Below are positions 1 through 8,831 of a stretch of DNA of 64,000 nt, one piece after another (positions within the stretch are counted from its first letter, which is position 1; each line of letters begins with the position of its first letter). Source of the stretch: Bacteroidota bacterium. Lineage in GTDB: Bacteria; Bacteroidota; Bacteroidia; Bacteroidales; UBA4417. The DNA lies in contig JAKLFM010000008.1 of the NCBI GenBank assembly GCA_022711175.1, positions 1-64,000 of the forward strand, read 5' to 3'. The position numbers were made by a program, and so were the translations under genes. The notes under the pieces are model-generated. The model was not told the origin of the DNA. It searched no databases and was given only the letters and a program-made list of their open reading frames with translations.

Positions 1-12
1 TCTACAAAAAGT

Positions 13-49
13 AAAAAAGCCTGTAATCATTTGATTTACAGGCTTTTTT
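13..49. terminator. Bidirectional intrinsic terminator downstream of tRNA-Asp
   Basis: Two perfectly complementary 14-base arms (13-26 and 36-49) with a 9-base loop. The outer part of the stem is an A run on one side and a T run on the other, so it can act as a rho-independent terminator in both directions. It lies just downstream of the minus-strand tRNA. Confidence 0.8.
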
Positions 50-61
50 GTTTAATGTAAG

Positions 62-135
62 CGGTCCGGACGGGACTCGAACCCGCGACCCCGTGCGTGA
101 CAGGCACGTATTCTAACCAACTGAACTACCGAACC
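62..135 (-). tRNA. tRNA-Asp (anticodon GTC)
   Basis: Read on the minus strand the sequence folds as a full cloverleaf of 74 bases. The acceptor stem is GGTTCGG/CCGGACC with one G-U pair, the anticodon stem is CGTGC/GCACG with loop CTGTCAC (anticodon GTC), and the T arm carries GGTTCGAGTCC. The discriminator base is G. The 3' CCA is not encoded: the next bases read CTT, so it must be added after transcription. This is a stand-alone tRNA gene followed by a strong terminator. Confidence 0.96.
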
Positions 136-231
136 GTTTTCAATGAACTTTGCTTCAATTGGAGCGCAAAGGTAATACTTTCCCGAAACATACAACCAGC
201 ATCTGAAAAAAAATATCTAAAACTCCGCCTC

Positions 232-3075
232 TCAACGATTACATATCGATTTAAAACTACAATAAACACAAATAGCCTGGTTATTAGTCTGTTGAAAAGT
301 TAATTCCGGTGCAAAGATGTCAAACAACAAACCTGTTAAATACGACTCAAAGTCAGAAAGCATCCCCTGGTCCAATATCTCCGACCTGCTGATGAGCACT
401 TTTTGCAAATATCGTCGTGGCATCTTTAATGCAATAATGCCACTCGTCAGTTTAACCGGTTCTGAATATGAACGATCATACATCCATGCATATGTGAGTA
501 ACTGAAGAACCTTCTGCGGCTTCTTCATTTCCGGAAGGGCCTGGATGCTTGGAAGTTCAAGTTCACGTTTGTCCAGCGATCCGGTCTTGTAGTCGATAAT
601 GCGCACTTGCCCGTCATAAGTATCAATCCGGTCGGCAATGCCTTTTATTTTTACCCGCAAAGGGACATCATTACCTTGTATATTTAGTTGAATATCAGAT
701 TCAAGCCTCTTTTCCAGATGTTGAATACGGATAAGTTGGTTGCCGGTTTTTGGCTCAAGTATTTCGGCTTCGGTTTCGAGCAATCGCCTTACCATATTCT
801 GAGCCATGTGGACAATAATCATATTTTTACCGGTTTCAAGGTCGCAATGGCTGAATAATGATCTGAATTCCTGTTTTACCACTTCGGCAGAGCTTGCAAT
901 CAGCGTTCTGACTATTTGAGAATCAACTGTTTTACCAACAAAAGGCTGATAAAGTTTTTGTAAAGCGCTGTGTACGGAAGTGCCAAGGATGCTGGCATCA
1001 ATGGTTTCGTCGATTGTATCGGGTTCGCTCAATCCCAGTATTGACGAAAAGTAAAACTGCAGGCCACAGTTCAGATACGTGCTCAGCATTGATGGAGAGA
1101 AACCCGATTGTGCAAGTTCGATCAGCCTTTGTGCGACAGTACTGTCCTTACTTATACTAATTGTATCATTGGCGACGGCAGGAGAGGGCATGCTTATCAC
1201 CCTTTCGATTATCTTTATGCCTGGATTGTAACGTGGGAGTTCATAAAGCATTTGTGTAATAAACCTGCTTTTTTCGCCGTTTCCCAATTCGTCCGATTCA
1301 GTATTATACAGCAGCCATGTGGTTTTTGCCCGCTGCAGCAGCCTGTAAAAATGGTAAGCAAATACTGCGTTATGCTCACGATAGCCTGGCAATGCAAAAG
1401 CCTGTCGGATATCGGCAGGTATAAATGAGTTTTGTAGTTTGCCTTTCGGTAGCAAGCCTTCATTCACCGATACCATGATAAGTGTTTCGAAATCCAGTGT
1501 GCGTGTTTCAAGAACACCCATGACCTGTAAGCCAGTTAAGGGTTCGCCATAAAATGGAAGACGCGCTGCTCCTGCAAGAGTCGCAAACAACACCCCCAGG
1601 GTTTCCATATCGATTTCTTCGGGCAATCCGCTGATGAGTTCCCGAACGTTTTGTAATACCAACGAAACGGAAAACAAGTATTCTTTGTCAATAGCTTCGG
1701 GTTTCAACTTTCGTTCAGTACCTGTAAAGCTGTTGCTGAGATATTGAACTATTTTTTGATGCAGTGCAAGCAAATCCGAAGGCGATACAAACGATTTTGA
1801 GAAACCGGGATCGAAGAGTTCGGCCAGTGGCTTTGAAAGAGTGCCAATGGCTTCCAATAATTCAATACCTGTATAAAAAGAATGATCAAGCACTTTTTCA
1901 ACATTCTTTAAGGAGAAAGAATCAGAACCTGAAGCACTTAACAAGTAAGGGTGTTTCAAAACCCGTAGAATATCGTCACGGTAATAACGATTAAATGGAG
2001 TATTATCATTTTTACCGGTAGATTTTTCAGCATGACTAACCAGTTGAAATACACTGTCGATAAGGGAGTATGCCGGTGTGAGTTTCAGTGGAAAGCCCAT
2101 TGTAACATTGAAATCGTCAATTTCACCGGGAATTGAATTAAGAAGCGGAATAAGCAAACCTTCGTCAACCAGCACAATTGCGATATTGTCCTTGTTGACA
2201 TGCTGCAACTTACGCAGTAAATGCCCTGCAAATTTAACCTGACCTATATTTTTAGGAATGCCGGCAATGTTAATCTCCCGGTCATCCGACTCATAATAGT
2301 CAGAGATCCAGTTCATCGGGCCAAATTGTTTACTGTCGCGGTACTTCCTCAGGAACAGTCCTGCTTCTGAATTCTTGTCGTCAACATAATATTTGTCGCC
2401 ATCCCAGTATATTCGGGTTTTTCCGGCTTTCATCAGGTAGTCGATAAGTTTCTCTTCAACAGGGGTAAGGGCATTGAAGCCTGCGAATACAATACCATTC
2501 CACTCATCAAATGAGGTATTCTCAATGTTTTCAATGAGCCGTCGAAAGGCCAATCCCAAATACGCCTGGTTGCTGTTAAGAAGTTCGGCTCTGAACTGTG
2601 CATAAAGAGGAGCAATGGAATTATAAAATTGCAGGTAGCTCTTCTCAAAATCAGTAAGAGGCTTTCCGTCGGGATTCCAGTGTTCAATTGCCTTTGCTTC
2701 AGTAAGGTAGCTGAAAACCGCAATTCCGTCAACAAGATATTGGTCTATTTCGTCAAAATCGGCAATGAGCCGGTTCCCCCACGCAATGAAGTCTCTAAGA
2801 GGCCGCGCTTTTTCATTCAGCTGCTGATGGTAAAGTTTGTAAAGGTTGATAATCAGTTCGGGCTGTCCGGCAATGGTAAGTCCTGACTTTAGCGCGACAA
2901 AATCCTCAATGGCTAAAACATGAGGCGACCACACAGGCTGGGTCAAATGCGTCGAAAGATAACGCCTGAAATACAAACCTGCCCTGCGATTTGGGAAAAC
3001 AATGCACAATCGGCTGATGTCAGTTCCATAAACATCGAAAAGTTCGTCGGCAAGTTGTTGCAGGAAAGGCTTCAT
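232..3075 (-). CDS. AddB-like PD-(D/E)XK nuclease / inactivated-helicase protein
   Basis: A 947-residue protein related to the AddB subunit of AddAB-type double-strand-break repair nucleases. The C-terminal PD-(D/E)XK nuclease is visible: His702 in GTSVHSALQ, Asp815 in GIADRID, and Asp828-x-Lys830 in IIDYKTG. Four cysteines placed as in the AddB iron-sulfur cluster are present (Cys670, Cys936, Cys939, Cys945). The N-terminus (IVFPNRRAGLYF) resembles a UvrD-like fold but lacks a recognisable Walker A motif, so the helicase half is probably structural. It starts 5 bases after the MurU-like gene ends and looks like the last gene of a four-gene operon. A partner AddA helicase is not in the window. 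The role in recombination is inferred from the family. Confidence 0.85.
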   Translation of the reverse strand: MKPFLQQLADELFDVYGTDISRLCIVFPNRRAGLYFRRYLSTHLTQPVWSPHVLAIEDFVALKSGLTIAGQPELIINLYKLYHQQLNEKARPLRDFIAWGNRLIADFDEIDQYLVDGIAVFSYLTEAKAIEHWNPDGKPLTDFEKSYLQFYNSIAPLYAQFRAELLNSNQAYLGLAFRRLIENIENTSFDEWNGIVFAGFNALTPVEEKLIDYLMKAGKTRIYWDGDKYYVDDKNSEAGLFLRKYRDSKQFGPMNWISDYYESDDREINIAGIPKNIGQVKFAGHLLRKLQHVNKDNIAIVLVDEGLLIPLLNSIPGEIDDFNVTMGFPLKLTPAYSLIDSVFQLVSHAEKSTGKNDNTPFNRYYRDDILRVLKHPYLLSASGSDSFSLKNVEKVLDHSFYTGIELLEAIGTLSKPLAELFDPGFSKSFVSPSDLLALHQKIVQYLSNSFTGTERKLKPEAIDKEYLFSVSLVLQNVRELISGLPEEIDMETLGVLFATLAGAARLPFYGEPLTGLQVMGVLETRTLDFETLIMVSVNEGLLPKGKLQNSFIPADIRQAFALPGYREHNAVFAYHFYRLLQRAKTTWLLYNTESDELGNGEKSRFITQMLYELPRYNPGIKIIERVISMPSPAVANDTISISKDSTVAQRLIELAQSGFSPSMLSTYLNCGLQFYFSSILGLSEPDTIDETIDASILGTSVHSALQKLYQPFVGKTVDSQIVRTLIASSAEVVKQEFRSLFSHCDLETGKNMIIVHMAQNMVRRLLETEAEILEPKTGNQLIRIQHLEKRLESDIQLNIQGNDVPLRVKIKGIADRIDTYDGQVRIIDYKTGSLDKRELELPSIQALPEMKKPQKVLQLLTYAWMYDRSYSEPVKLTSGIIALKMPRRYLQKVLISRSEILDQGMLSDFESYLTGLLFDIFAPELTFQQTNNQAICVYCSFKSICNR

Positions 3076-3080
3076 AGCAA

Positions 3081-3821
3081 TCAGAAGTTCTGGGACTCAG
3101 TTTGTTCGATATATTCGGATGCTTTTTGCAGGTCATTGGTCTTACCTAAATCAAACCACACATTACCGTTGTGAGGGAAACCCTTGATCTGATGCGAATT
3201 GCACAGTCGGAGATAAACATCGTTAATCGGGAAGCGGCCTGTTTCAGTCATCAATGCGAAAACCTCCGTATTGATCATGTGTATGCCGTTAAATGCCCAT
3301 GGTTGTATAGCGTCATGAGTGCCTGCCGCGATAATCTGCTCACCCGTTTTCACGTTTTTCCAACCCCGGAGCAGCATGTTATTGCTGAAGAGGAAATACC
3401 TTGAGGTTTCACGATTACTAACAACCAATGTTGCAAGTGCCTTTGAATGAGTATGGTATGTTGTGAGTTTTGAGAGGTCGATATCGGAAATTACATCCAC
3501 ATTATGCACCAGGAATGGCCGATTATCATCGAAAAACCAGGAAGCTTTCAGCAATCCGCCACCGGTTTCAAGGAGTTGGCCAGTTTCGTTGGAGAACTCA
3601 ATACGAATTCCGAAATGGTGTTTCGACGTAACAAAATCAATCACCTGATCAGCAAAATGATGAACATTGATGATGATTTCATTAAATCCTGCCGCAATCA
3701 GTTTCCTGATAACCCATTCAATCATGGGTTTGCCCGCAACTGGTACCATTGCTTTGGGTATGGTTTGTGTGAATGGCGCCAGGCGTGTTCCAAGACCGGC
3801 GGCAAATATCATGGCTTTCAT
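3081..3821 (-). CDS. MurU-like sugar-1-phosphate nucleotidyltransferase
   Basis: A 246-residue nucleotidyltransferase of the GlmU/RmlA superfamily. The N-terminal signature [19 protein letters not shown] holds the G-x-G-T-R nucleotide loop and the PKAM catalytic Lys. The size and the absence of a C-terminal left-handed beta-helix match MurU, which makes UDP-MurNAc from MurNAc-1-phosphate in the cell-wall recycling shortcut known from Pseudomonas. That assignment is supported by the upstream AmgK-like kinase in the same operon. Its ATG overlaps the stop of the preceding small gene (ATGA at 3818-3821), which indicates translational coupling. The exact substrate (MurNAc-1-P, GlcNAc-1-P or another sugar) cannot be read from the sequence. 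Confidence 0.82.
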   Translation of the reverse strand: MKAMIFAAGLGTRLAPFTQTIPKAMVPVAGKPMIEWVIRKLIAAGFNEIIINVHHFADQVIDFVTSKHHFGIRIEFSNETGQLLETGGGLLKASWFFDDNRPFLVHNVDVISDIDLSKLTTYHTHSKALATLVVSNRETSRYFLFSNNMLLRGWKNVKTGEQIIAAGTHDAIQPWAFNGIHMINTEVFALMTETGRFPINDVYLRLCNSHQIKGFPHNGNVWFDLGKTNDLQKASEYIEQTESQNF

Positions 3822-4252
3822 GCTTCCGTGCCTTTCTGCCTGAAGTAGTTGCGCATCAGCACCTTTTTTAATTCACGATGGATAACCAGTTCAGTTACAA
3901 CTTCTGCCAAGCCCCAATCAGGATGCTGATCGCGTGCTATGGCAATATGGTCTTCTCCAAGATCAATATGATAGAGCAGAGATGCAAGTTTATGATAATC
4001 ATTCTCAAGCAGTTGGAGGATATATGCCGCCAGTTGCCTGAACATTTCCTCATAGGCAAGTTCGGTGTTGCCCGAAAAAATAACATCGAAACCAAACATG
4101 CCGAAATCTTTCTGAACTTGCCGGACTGTCTGGCTTATTATATCAGTTCGATGCTTATACAGCTCAATATCAAATTGTTCCACAGCTATTTTAATTTTGC
4201 CGGTTTGCAAACATGTTTTTCCTTCCGGGCAAATCTTCCGCACTTTTTGCAT
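3818..4252 (-). CDS. Small conserved-looking protein between AmgK-RapZ and MurU-like genes
   Basis: A 144-residue protein of unknown function. It contains a stretch ([15 protein letters not shown], then a leucine-rich section ending LLYHIDL) that reads as an alpha-helical domain. It has no signal peptide, membrane segment or metal motif. It overlaps the MurU-like gene by 4 bases and follows the kinase-RapZ gene by about 95 bases, so it is probably co-transcribed with both. The start is uncertain: the first ~27 residues are Cys/Lys-rich and less domain-like, and a GTG at about residue 28 (VEQFDIELY) is an alternative. No function is proposed. Confidence 0.6.
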   Translation of the reverse strand: MQKVRKICPEGKTCLQTGKIKIAVEQFDIELYKHRTDIISQTVRQVQKDFGMFGFDVIFSGNTELAYEEMFRQLAAYILQLLENDYHKLASLLYHIDLGEDHIAIARDQHPDWGLAEVVTELVIHRELKKVLMRNYFRQKGTEA

Positions 4253-4347
4253 TCATATTCCGGATTTTGCTGCTTATGTTTCAGTTTGTCAGCATCTTTT
4301 GTTTTACAGAGCGTTTTTGTCATACCGGGCTGATTATTGTCTGAAGC

Positions 4348-5805
4348 TCACTCATCGCTATTTGTTCCGTACTGTCCGGTTGTGGCGAGCTGCGTGTGAT
4401 TGAGCTGGATATTAACTGAATAGCGCTCTTCGAGGTAATGTGCAAGCTTTTCGGCACAATACACCGACCGGTGCTGCCCACCCGTGCACCCGAAGTTTAC
4501 CTGCAGATTCCTGAAACCCCGGTTTTGGTATTCAAGCACCGATTGCTCAACAATCCTGAACACATGCTGTAGATATTTAGCAACGGCAGGTTCGCGTTCA
4601 AGAAACTGGATAACCACCTGATCTTTTCCTGTAAGCGTTTTATAATGTTCGTACCTCCCGGGATTGGGCAGTGCGCGGCAGTCGAAGGTAAATCCACCCC
4701 CGTTGCCTGAATAATCGGGCGGAGGTACTTTTTTAAACGAAAAGCTGTTGATGTTAATCGTAAGTCCTTGGTATTGAACAGCTACAGGCGATTTTATCTC
4801 CAGTCCGGCCAATTGATCAAGTACTGCATGGAGAGTGGGCAGCGACGGTTGCAGTGATACATTTTGGAGAAACCAGCGCACATTGTCAATAGCAAATGGA
4901 ATGCTCTGCAGGAAGTGTGGCCGCCTTTCGTAATAGCCACGAAAACCATAGGCACCCATAACCTGCAGTAACCTTATGAGAACGAAGGCGTTGTATTTTG
5001 TGATGAATTCTTTTTCGTCAACTTTAGTATAGCGGTTAACATTTTCGAGGTACCAGTGCAGCAATTCATCGCGAAAATCATAGGGCAGGTTTGCCTTTAC
5101 CTGGAAGAGGAGCGATGCGAGGTCGTATTGCAGCGGTCCGCGCCTTCCGCCCTGGTAATCAATGAAGTAGGGATTGCCTTCATTGATCATGATATTGCGT
5201 GCCTGGAAGTCGCGGTACATAAAAAACCGATCGTCGGCTTGCAGAAGATAATGCGTAAGCTGTTCAAAATCATTTTCAAGAGCATATTCGTCAAAAGGAA
5301 TTTGCAACAACCTGAGAAAGAAATATTTGAAGTAATTTAAATCCCAATGCATCGAGCGTTCATCGAATTGCTGAACAGGGTAACAACATGAATAGTTGAT
5401 ATCTTTTCCGGCTACAACCTGGAATTCAGGAAGTATAGCAACCGTTTGGCGGTAAAGGTTCCGGGTATTCTCGGATGGCCGTTTCTCCGGATCATCGCGT
5501 TCAAGCAAATCGAGAAGTGATTCTGTACCCAGGTCACTCAACAGGTAAATGTCTTTCGAAGCATCTTCGGCATAAATTTCTGCCACCGGCAACCCTTTTT
5601 GCAGGAAATGTTTTGTAAACGAAAGAAAAGCTGCATTTTCCTGTTTTTCAGGACTATAAACGCCAATTGCCTGCCGCCAGTGGCCAAAAATGCGGTAATA
5701 CTGCCTGTAGGAACCTGCCTGGGGAAGTTTCTCTATTTCAATGCCTTCCTCACCCGACCAGCGTCGAAAAAGTTCTTTCAAGTCTTCTATGTGATTGCCT
5801 GCCAC
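4348..5805 (-). CDS. AmgK-like sugar kinase fused to a RapZ C-terminal domain
   Basis: A 485-residue two-domain protein. Residues about 1-330 form an aminoglycoside-phosphotransferase-like kinase: the catalytic loop is MYRDFQARN (Asp199, Asn204, with Tyr in place of the usual His) and the metal motif is IDYQGG. This is the AmgK family, which phosphorylates MurNAc/GlcNAc at C1. Residues about 350-480 match the C-terminal domain of RapZ, including FDCRALPNPG, LTGKD and GCTGGQHRS (439-447). In enterobacteria that domain binds GlcN6P, and the full protein guides RNase E to GlmZ. The N-terminal P-loop kinase domain of RapZ is missing. The start codon is GTG. It leads an operon with a small unknown and a MurU-like gene, so a joint role in amino-sugar recycling or its sensing is a reasonable inference. 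Confidence 0.85.
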   Translation of the reverse strand: MAGNHIEDLKELFRRWSGEEGIEIEKLPQAGSYRQYYRIFGHWRQAIGVYSPEKQENAAFLSFTKHFLQKGLPVAEIYAEDASKDIYLLSDLGTESLLDLLERDDPEKRPSENTRNLYRQTVAILPEFQVVAGKDINYSCCYPVQQFDERSMHWDLNYFKYFFLRLLQIPFDEYALENDFEQLTHYLLQADDRFFMYRDFQARNIMINEGNPYFIDYQGGRRGPLQYDLASLLFQVKANLPYDFRDELLHWYLENVNRYTKVDEKEFITKYNAFVLIRLLQVMGAYGFRGYYERRPHFLQSIPFAIDNVRWFLQNVSLQPSLPTLHAVLDQLAGLEIKSPVAVQYQGLTININSFSFKKVPPPDYSGNGGGFTFDCRALPNPGRYEHYKTLTGKDQVVIQFLEREPAVAKYLQHVFRIVEQSVLEYQNRGFRNLQVNFGCTGGQHRSVYCAEKLAHYLEERYSVNIQLNHTQLATTGQYGTNSDE

Positions 5806-5984
5806 TTTGTTGTGGTATTGATGTGAATTTTTTGTCGTGTTTTGTGATTGTACGAAAGTAGCACTTTTCAGGGTTTGAACTCGTGAATATTTTCGTAAGA
5901 ATAATCATTGTCAGCATTTCAGGATTACTTTTAGCCGATGATGTTTTTGGCATGTAAGCCGTATGTTTCGAAACTTAAAAAACT

Positions 5985-5992
5985 TATCTTTG
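5985..5992 (+). promoter_or_regulatory. Bacteroidota-type -7 element for the rubrerythrin gene
   Basis: TATCTTTG matches the Bacteroidota sigma-factor -7 consensus TAnnTTTG and lies 36 bases before the ATG at 6029. A clear -33 TTTG is not seen at the usual spacing. Confidence 0.5.
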
Positions 5993-6028
5993 TTTAAAAT
6001 CTGATGAAATTAATCAAGAAAGAATATT

Positions 6029-6529
6029 ATGGAAAGCAAAGCATTGGAAATACTGAAAATGGCGATTCTCATGGAAAAGCGGGGGAAAGCCTTTTACGAA
6101 AAAACCGCTGAACAGACGGACAGTCCCGAAGCGAAGAAGATTTTTCTCACGATGGCCGAAGAGGAAAAGGAGCATGTAGAATACCTTTCGAAACAGTTTT
6201 CGTATTACATCAAAGAAAAGCATTTTGCCAAGCCCGACACATCGGCTGATATATCGGATGAAATATCGGGTGAAATAATTAACAGCGAAATCGTTAAACA
6301 GATTTCGGCTGCAAGTTTTGAAGCGGCAGCTATTTCGGCCGCCATGGATTTTGAAACGCGTGCTGTTGAAGTTTACTCAAAGCGTGCCGCAGAGGCCGAT
6401 GATCCCAATGAGAAAGAGATGTATGCCTGGTTGGCTGAGTGGGAGCGGGGGCACCACAAAATCCTTCATGATCTGAACGAAGCCCTAAAGGAAAGTATTT
6501 GGTACGACAACCAGTTCTGGCCTTTTTAA
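6029..6529 (+). CDS. Rubrerythrin-family ferritin-like diiron protein
   Basis: A 166-residue soluble protein with the two-repeat Glu/His pattern of ferritin-like diiron proteins: MEKRGKAFYE and EEEKEH in the first helix pair, FETRAVEVY and EWERGHH in the second. Each half therefore supplies a Glu plus an E-x-x-H. In anaerobes rubrerythrin-type proteins reduce hydrogen peroxide or handle iron. The C-terminal rubredoxin (Cys4) domain of classical rubrerythrin is absent; the protein instead ends in an aromatic tail (IWYDNQFWPF). It is monocistronic, with its own promoter and a strong terminator just downstream. Its precise electron partner is unknown. Confidence 0.85.
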   Translation: MESKALEILKMAILMEKRGKAFYEKTAEQTDSPEAKKIFLTMAEEEKEHVEYLSKQFSYYIKEKHFAKPDTSADISDEISGEIINSEIVKQISAASFEAAAISAAMDFETRAVEVYSKRAAEADDPNEKEMYAWLAEWERGHHKILHDLNEALKESIWYDNQFWPF

Positions 6530-6554
6530 TAATCAGCCGGAAATAAACTTTGAG

Positions 6555-6585
6555 CACGGTTTGCCACTGGCAGACCGTGTTTTTT
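6555..6585 (+). terminator. Intrinsic terminator after the rubrerythrin gene
   Basis: An 11-bp stem (CACGGTTTGCC pairing with GGCAGACCGTG, one T-G pair) with a 3-base loop, followed by TTTTTT. Confidence 0.85.
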
Positions 6586-6639
6586 CGTTTTTGTGTTTGG
6601 ACGGTATAAGACTACCCCGGATTCTTAATTTCAAACCGA

Positions 6640-7503
6640 TTATTCTTTAACCAGTTTTACATTGAATTTTCTTGTTCCTGAGATTATCGTGCAGATATAT
6701 ATACCTGAACGTAAATGAGATATGTCTATTTCTCCGGAGGATTCCGCCAAATCATCAATAAGGAGAATTTGCCCTGAAATGTCGCTGAGGGTTATCTGAC
6801 AAGTTTTAATTCCCAGGATATTTTGTAATCTGAAGCTATGCTTTACAGGATTTGGAATTATGAGGAATAAGCTATTTGCCGGATGCTTTTCCGGTATTTC
6901 AACGGTTGTAATATCTGGTTCACCACAGGTTATGTCACCTTTCTTGTAATAAAACAGCGTGTTGGCTATCCAGTATCTTCCTAATGCACAGTAATAGTAC
7001 TCGTGCGAGTGTCCAATGCCTGCGCCATATTCATCTGTATAATAATCTGGTTCAAATCCGGCCCCGACCTGGTATGCGCAACCGTTTACCAGCGTATTGC
7101 AGAGCAGTGAGTCGTATAAAACATACTGATCATATTGAAAACCGGGATCATACCAGGCTATTGAGGAGTCGGGATTTGTATAGAAGGCGGTATCGGTATA
7201 TGTCCAGAAATTGTAAACAAGGTGCGGCCCTCCTGTCCAGTCAACCTGCGTAGAATAGCAATCGTGAAAGCGAATGTAAAATACCGAGTCGGAATTTGCA
7301 GAAGTATATTTGCCGCTTATTCTGATACGGTCAGCATTGGGTGAGATCGGAGTATAGCTTCCTGAAGCGGTAGTGCCTGTGGTGACAAATTGAAATTCGT
7401 CTCCGATATCAAAGTTGAACACTTCACTTATTTTCATAAGGCCCTGGGCATCTGAAAACAATACATTTGAAAGTGCGCAGAGAATCAGTATTGCTCTTCT
7501 CAT
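6640..7503 (-). CDS. Secreted protein of unknown function with T9SS sorting domain
   Basis: A 287-residue exported protein. It begins with a signal peptide (MRRAILILCALSNVLFSDAQ) and ends with a T9SS type A sorting domain of about 75 residues: the IIPNPVKHSF motif, a LSDISGQ strand, LRSGIYICTI and a final KLVKE. The middle part is rich in Tyr, Asp and Gly (for example a WYDPGFQYDQYVLYDS segment) and carries a few Cys that could form disulfides; I recognise no catalytic motif. T9SS cargo is exported across the outer membrane and either anchored or released. It is separated from hydF by about 85 bases and may be transcribed independently. Confidence 0.8.
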   Translation of the reverse strand: MRRAILILCALSNVLFSDAQGLMKISEVFNFDIGDEFQFVTTGTTASGSYTPISPNADRIRISGKYTSANSDSVFYIRFHDCYSTQVDWTGGPHLVYNFWTYTDTAFYTNPDSSIAWYDPGFQYDQYVLYDSLLCNTLVNGCAYQVGAGFEPDYYTDEYGAGIGHSHEYYYCALGRYWIANTLFYYKKGDITCGEPDITTVEIPEKHPANSLFLIIPNPVKHSFRLQNILGIKTCQITLSDISGQILLIDDLAESSGEIDISHLRSGIYICTIISGTRKFNVKLVKE

Positions 7504-7587
7504 ATTTTACAAGTGAATTGGTTAATGGTTAATACCTTGAAACTTGAAGCGCATTAAAGGTAAAAAAATGATCAATATTTCCTTGTC

Positions 7588-8814
7588 TTAGAGATAGTCC
7601 TCCGAAGCATTCTGAACCTTCACAAAAGGAGCAACAGCGCGATTGTAGATGCCGTGAACATAAGCGATAGCCATGCCATAATTCGTCACCGGTACACCAG
7701 CATCTGTTGCCGGTTTAAGCCTGTTTATCAATTGTTTACGGGTAATCATACAGCCTCCGCACTGAATCACGATGGCATAATCCTGAATTTTTCCCGGTAT
7801 TTCATTGAGCCCGGCCACCACCGTGTACTCAAGTTTTTTACCTGTAAAATTGCTCAGCCAGCGTGGGATTTTCACCCGCCCTATGTCGTCGCACGATACA
7901 TGATGGCTGCATGACTCAAGGATCAGGACTTTATCACCGTCTTTCAGCTTCGAAATATGAGGAGTTCCTTTGAGGTAATTCTGAAAATCGCCTTTTTGCC
8001 TTGCCAGCACAATGCTGAAACTCGTGAGAGGAATATATCTGGGAATAGAGGCATCCGCTTTAGGAAAAACCTGGCTGTCGGTAATGACGAGTGCCGGTTT
8101 GGGATCCATTTTTCTGATATAGGCATCAATCTCTCTTTCCTTACAAACTACAACCACACCATCATTATCGAGCACATCGCGTATAACCTGAACCTGTGGC
8201 AGTATCAGCCTGCCTTCGGGCGCTTCAATATCGATGGGTGTGATCAGCAATACGGTATCGCCGTAGGAGATAAGGTCACCCACCAGTGTATTGTGCCGCA
8301 TGGCCGATTCGGGCATAAACTTCCTTATAAGCCCTACTAACCTGTCAACTGCGGGAGAGTTGGAGCAGCTGAAATCAAGCACCTCGGTATTCAGCGAAGC
8401 TTTGATCAATCGTTGCGTTTCAGGATAAATTGAAGTAAGGTCTGATTTATTATGCACGACAAAAAACGGCACTTCAAATTCCCTGAACTCACTCACGAGT
8501 TCCTTTTCAAAAGCCCCGAAAGTGTTTTGAGCGATGATAAGTATAGCTAAATCAATGGTTTTAAGTATTTCTTTTGTTTTTGCAATACGTTTTTCGCCCA
8601 GTTGTCCGATGTCGTCAATACCTGCAGTATCGATCAGTACAACAGGTCCCAGCCCGTTGATTTCCATCACCTTGCGAACAGGATCGGTGGTGGTACCGGC
8701 AATTTCCGAAACAATGGCAACATCCTGGCCTGCAATGGTATTTATGAGCGAACTCTTCCCATTGTTACGCCGTCCGAAAATTCCGATCTGACCTCGTATT
8801 GACTTGGTTTTCAT
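7588..8814 (-). CDS. hydF: [FeFe]-hydrogenase H-cluster maturation GTPase HydF
   Basis: A 408-residue protein that matches HydF, the scaffold on which the 2Fe subcluster of [FeFe] hydrogenase is assembled. The N-terminal GTPase has a P-loop (GRRNNGKSS, 14-22), a switch (TTTDPV, 41-46) and IDTAG. The C-terminal cluster-binding domain has the HydF signature C-x-H (302-304) followed after 47 residues by C-G-G-C (352-355), which binds a [4Fe-4S] cluster. It starts 17 bases after the aspartate ammonia-lyase gene and is surely in the same operon. HydE, HydG and the hydrogenase itself are not in the window, so they must lie elsewhere. Its presence indicates fermentative H2 metabolism. Confidence 0.95.
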   Translation of the reverse strand: MKTKSIRGQIGIFGRRNNGKSSLINTIAGQDVAIVSEIAGTTTDPVRKVMEINGLGPVVLIDTAGIDDIGQLGEKRIAKTKEILKTIDLAILIIAQNTFGAFEKELVSEFREFEVPFFVVHNKSDLTSIYPETQRLIKASLNTEVLDFSCSNSPAVDRLVGLIRKFMPESAMRHNTLVGDLISYGDTVLLITPIDIEAPEGRLILPQVQVIRDVLDNDGVVVVCKEREIDAYIRKMDPKPALVITDSQVFPKADASIPRYIPLTSFSIVLARQKGDFQNYLKGTPHISKLKDGDKVLILESCSHHVSCDDIGRVKIPRWLSNFTGKKLEYTVVAGLNEIPGKIQDYAIVIQCGGCMITRKQLINRLKPATDAGVPVTNYGMAIAYVHGIYNRAVAPFVKVQNASEDYL

Positions 8815-8831
8815 TACGTTAGTTTTGTGCG

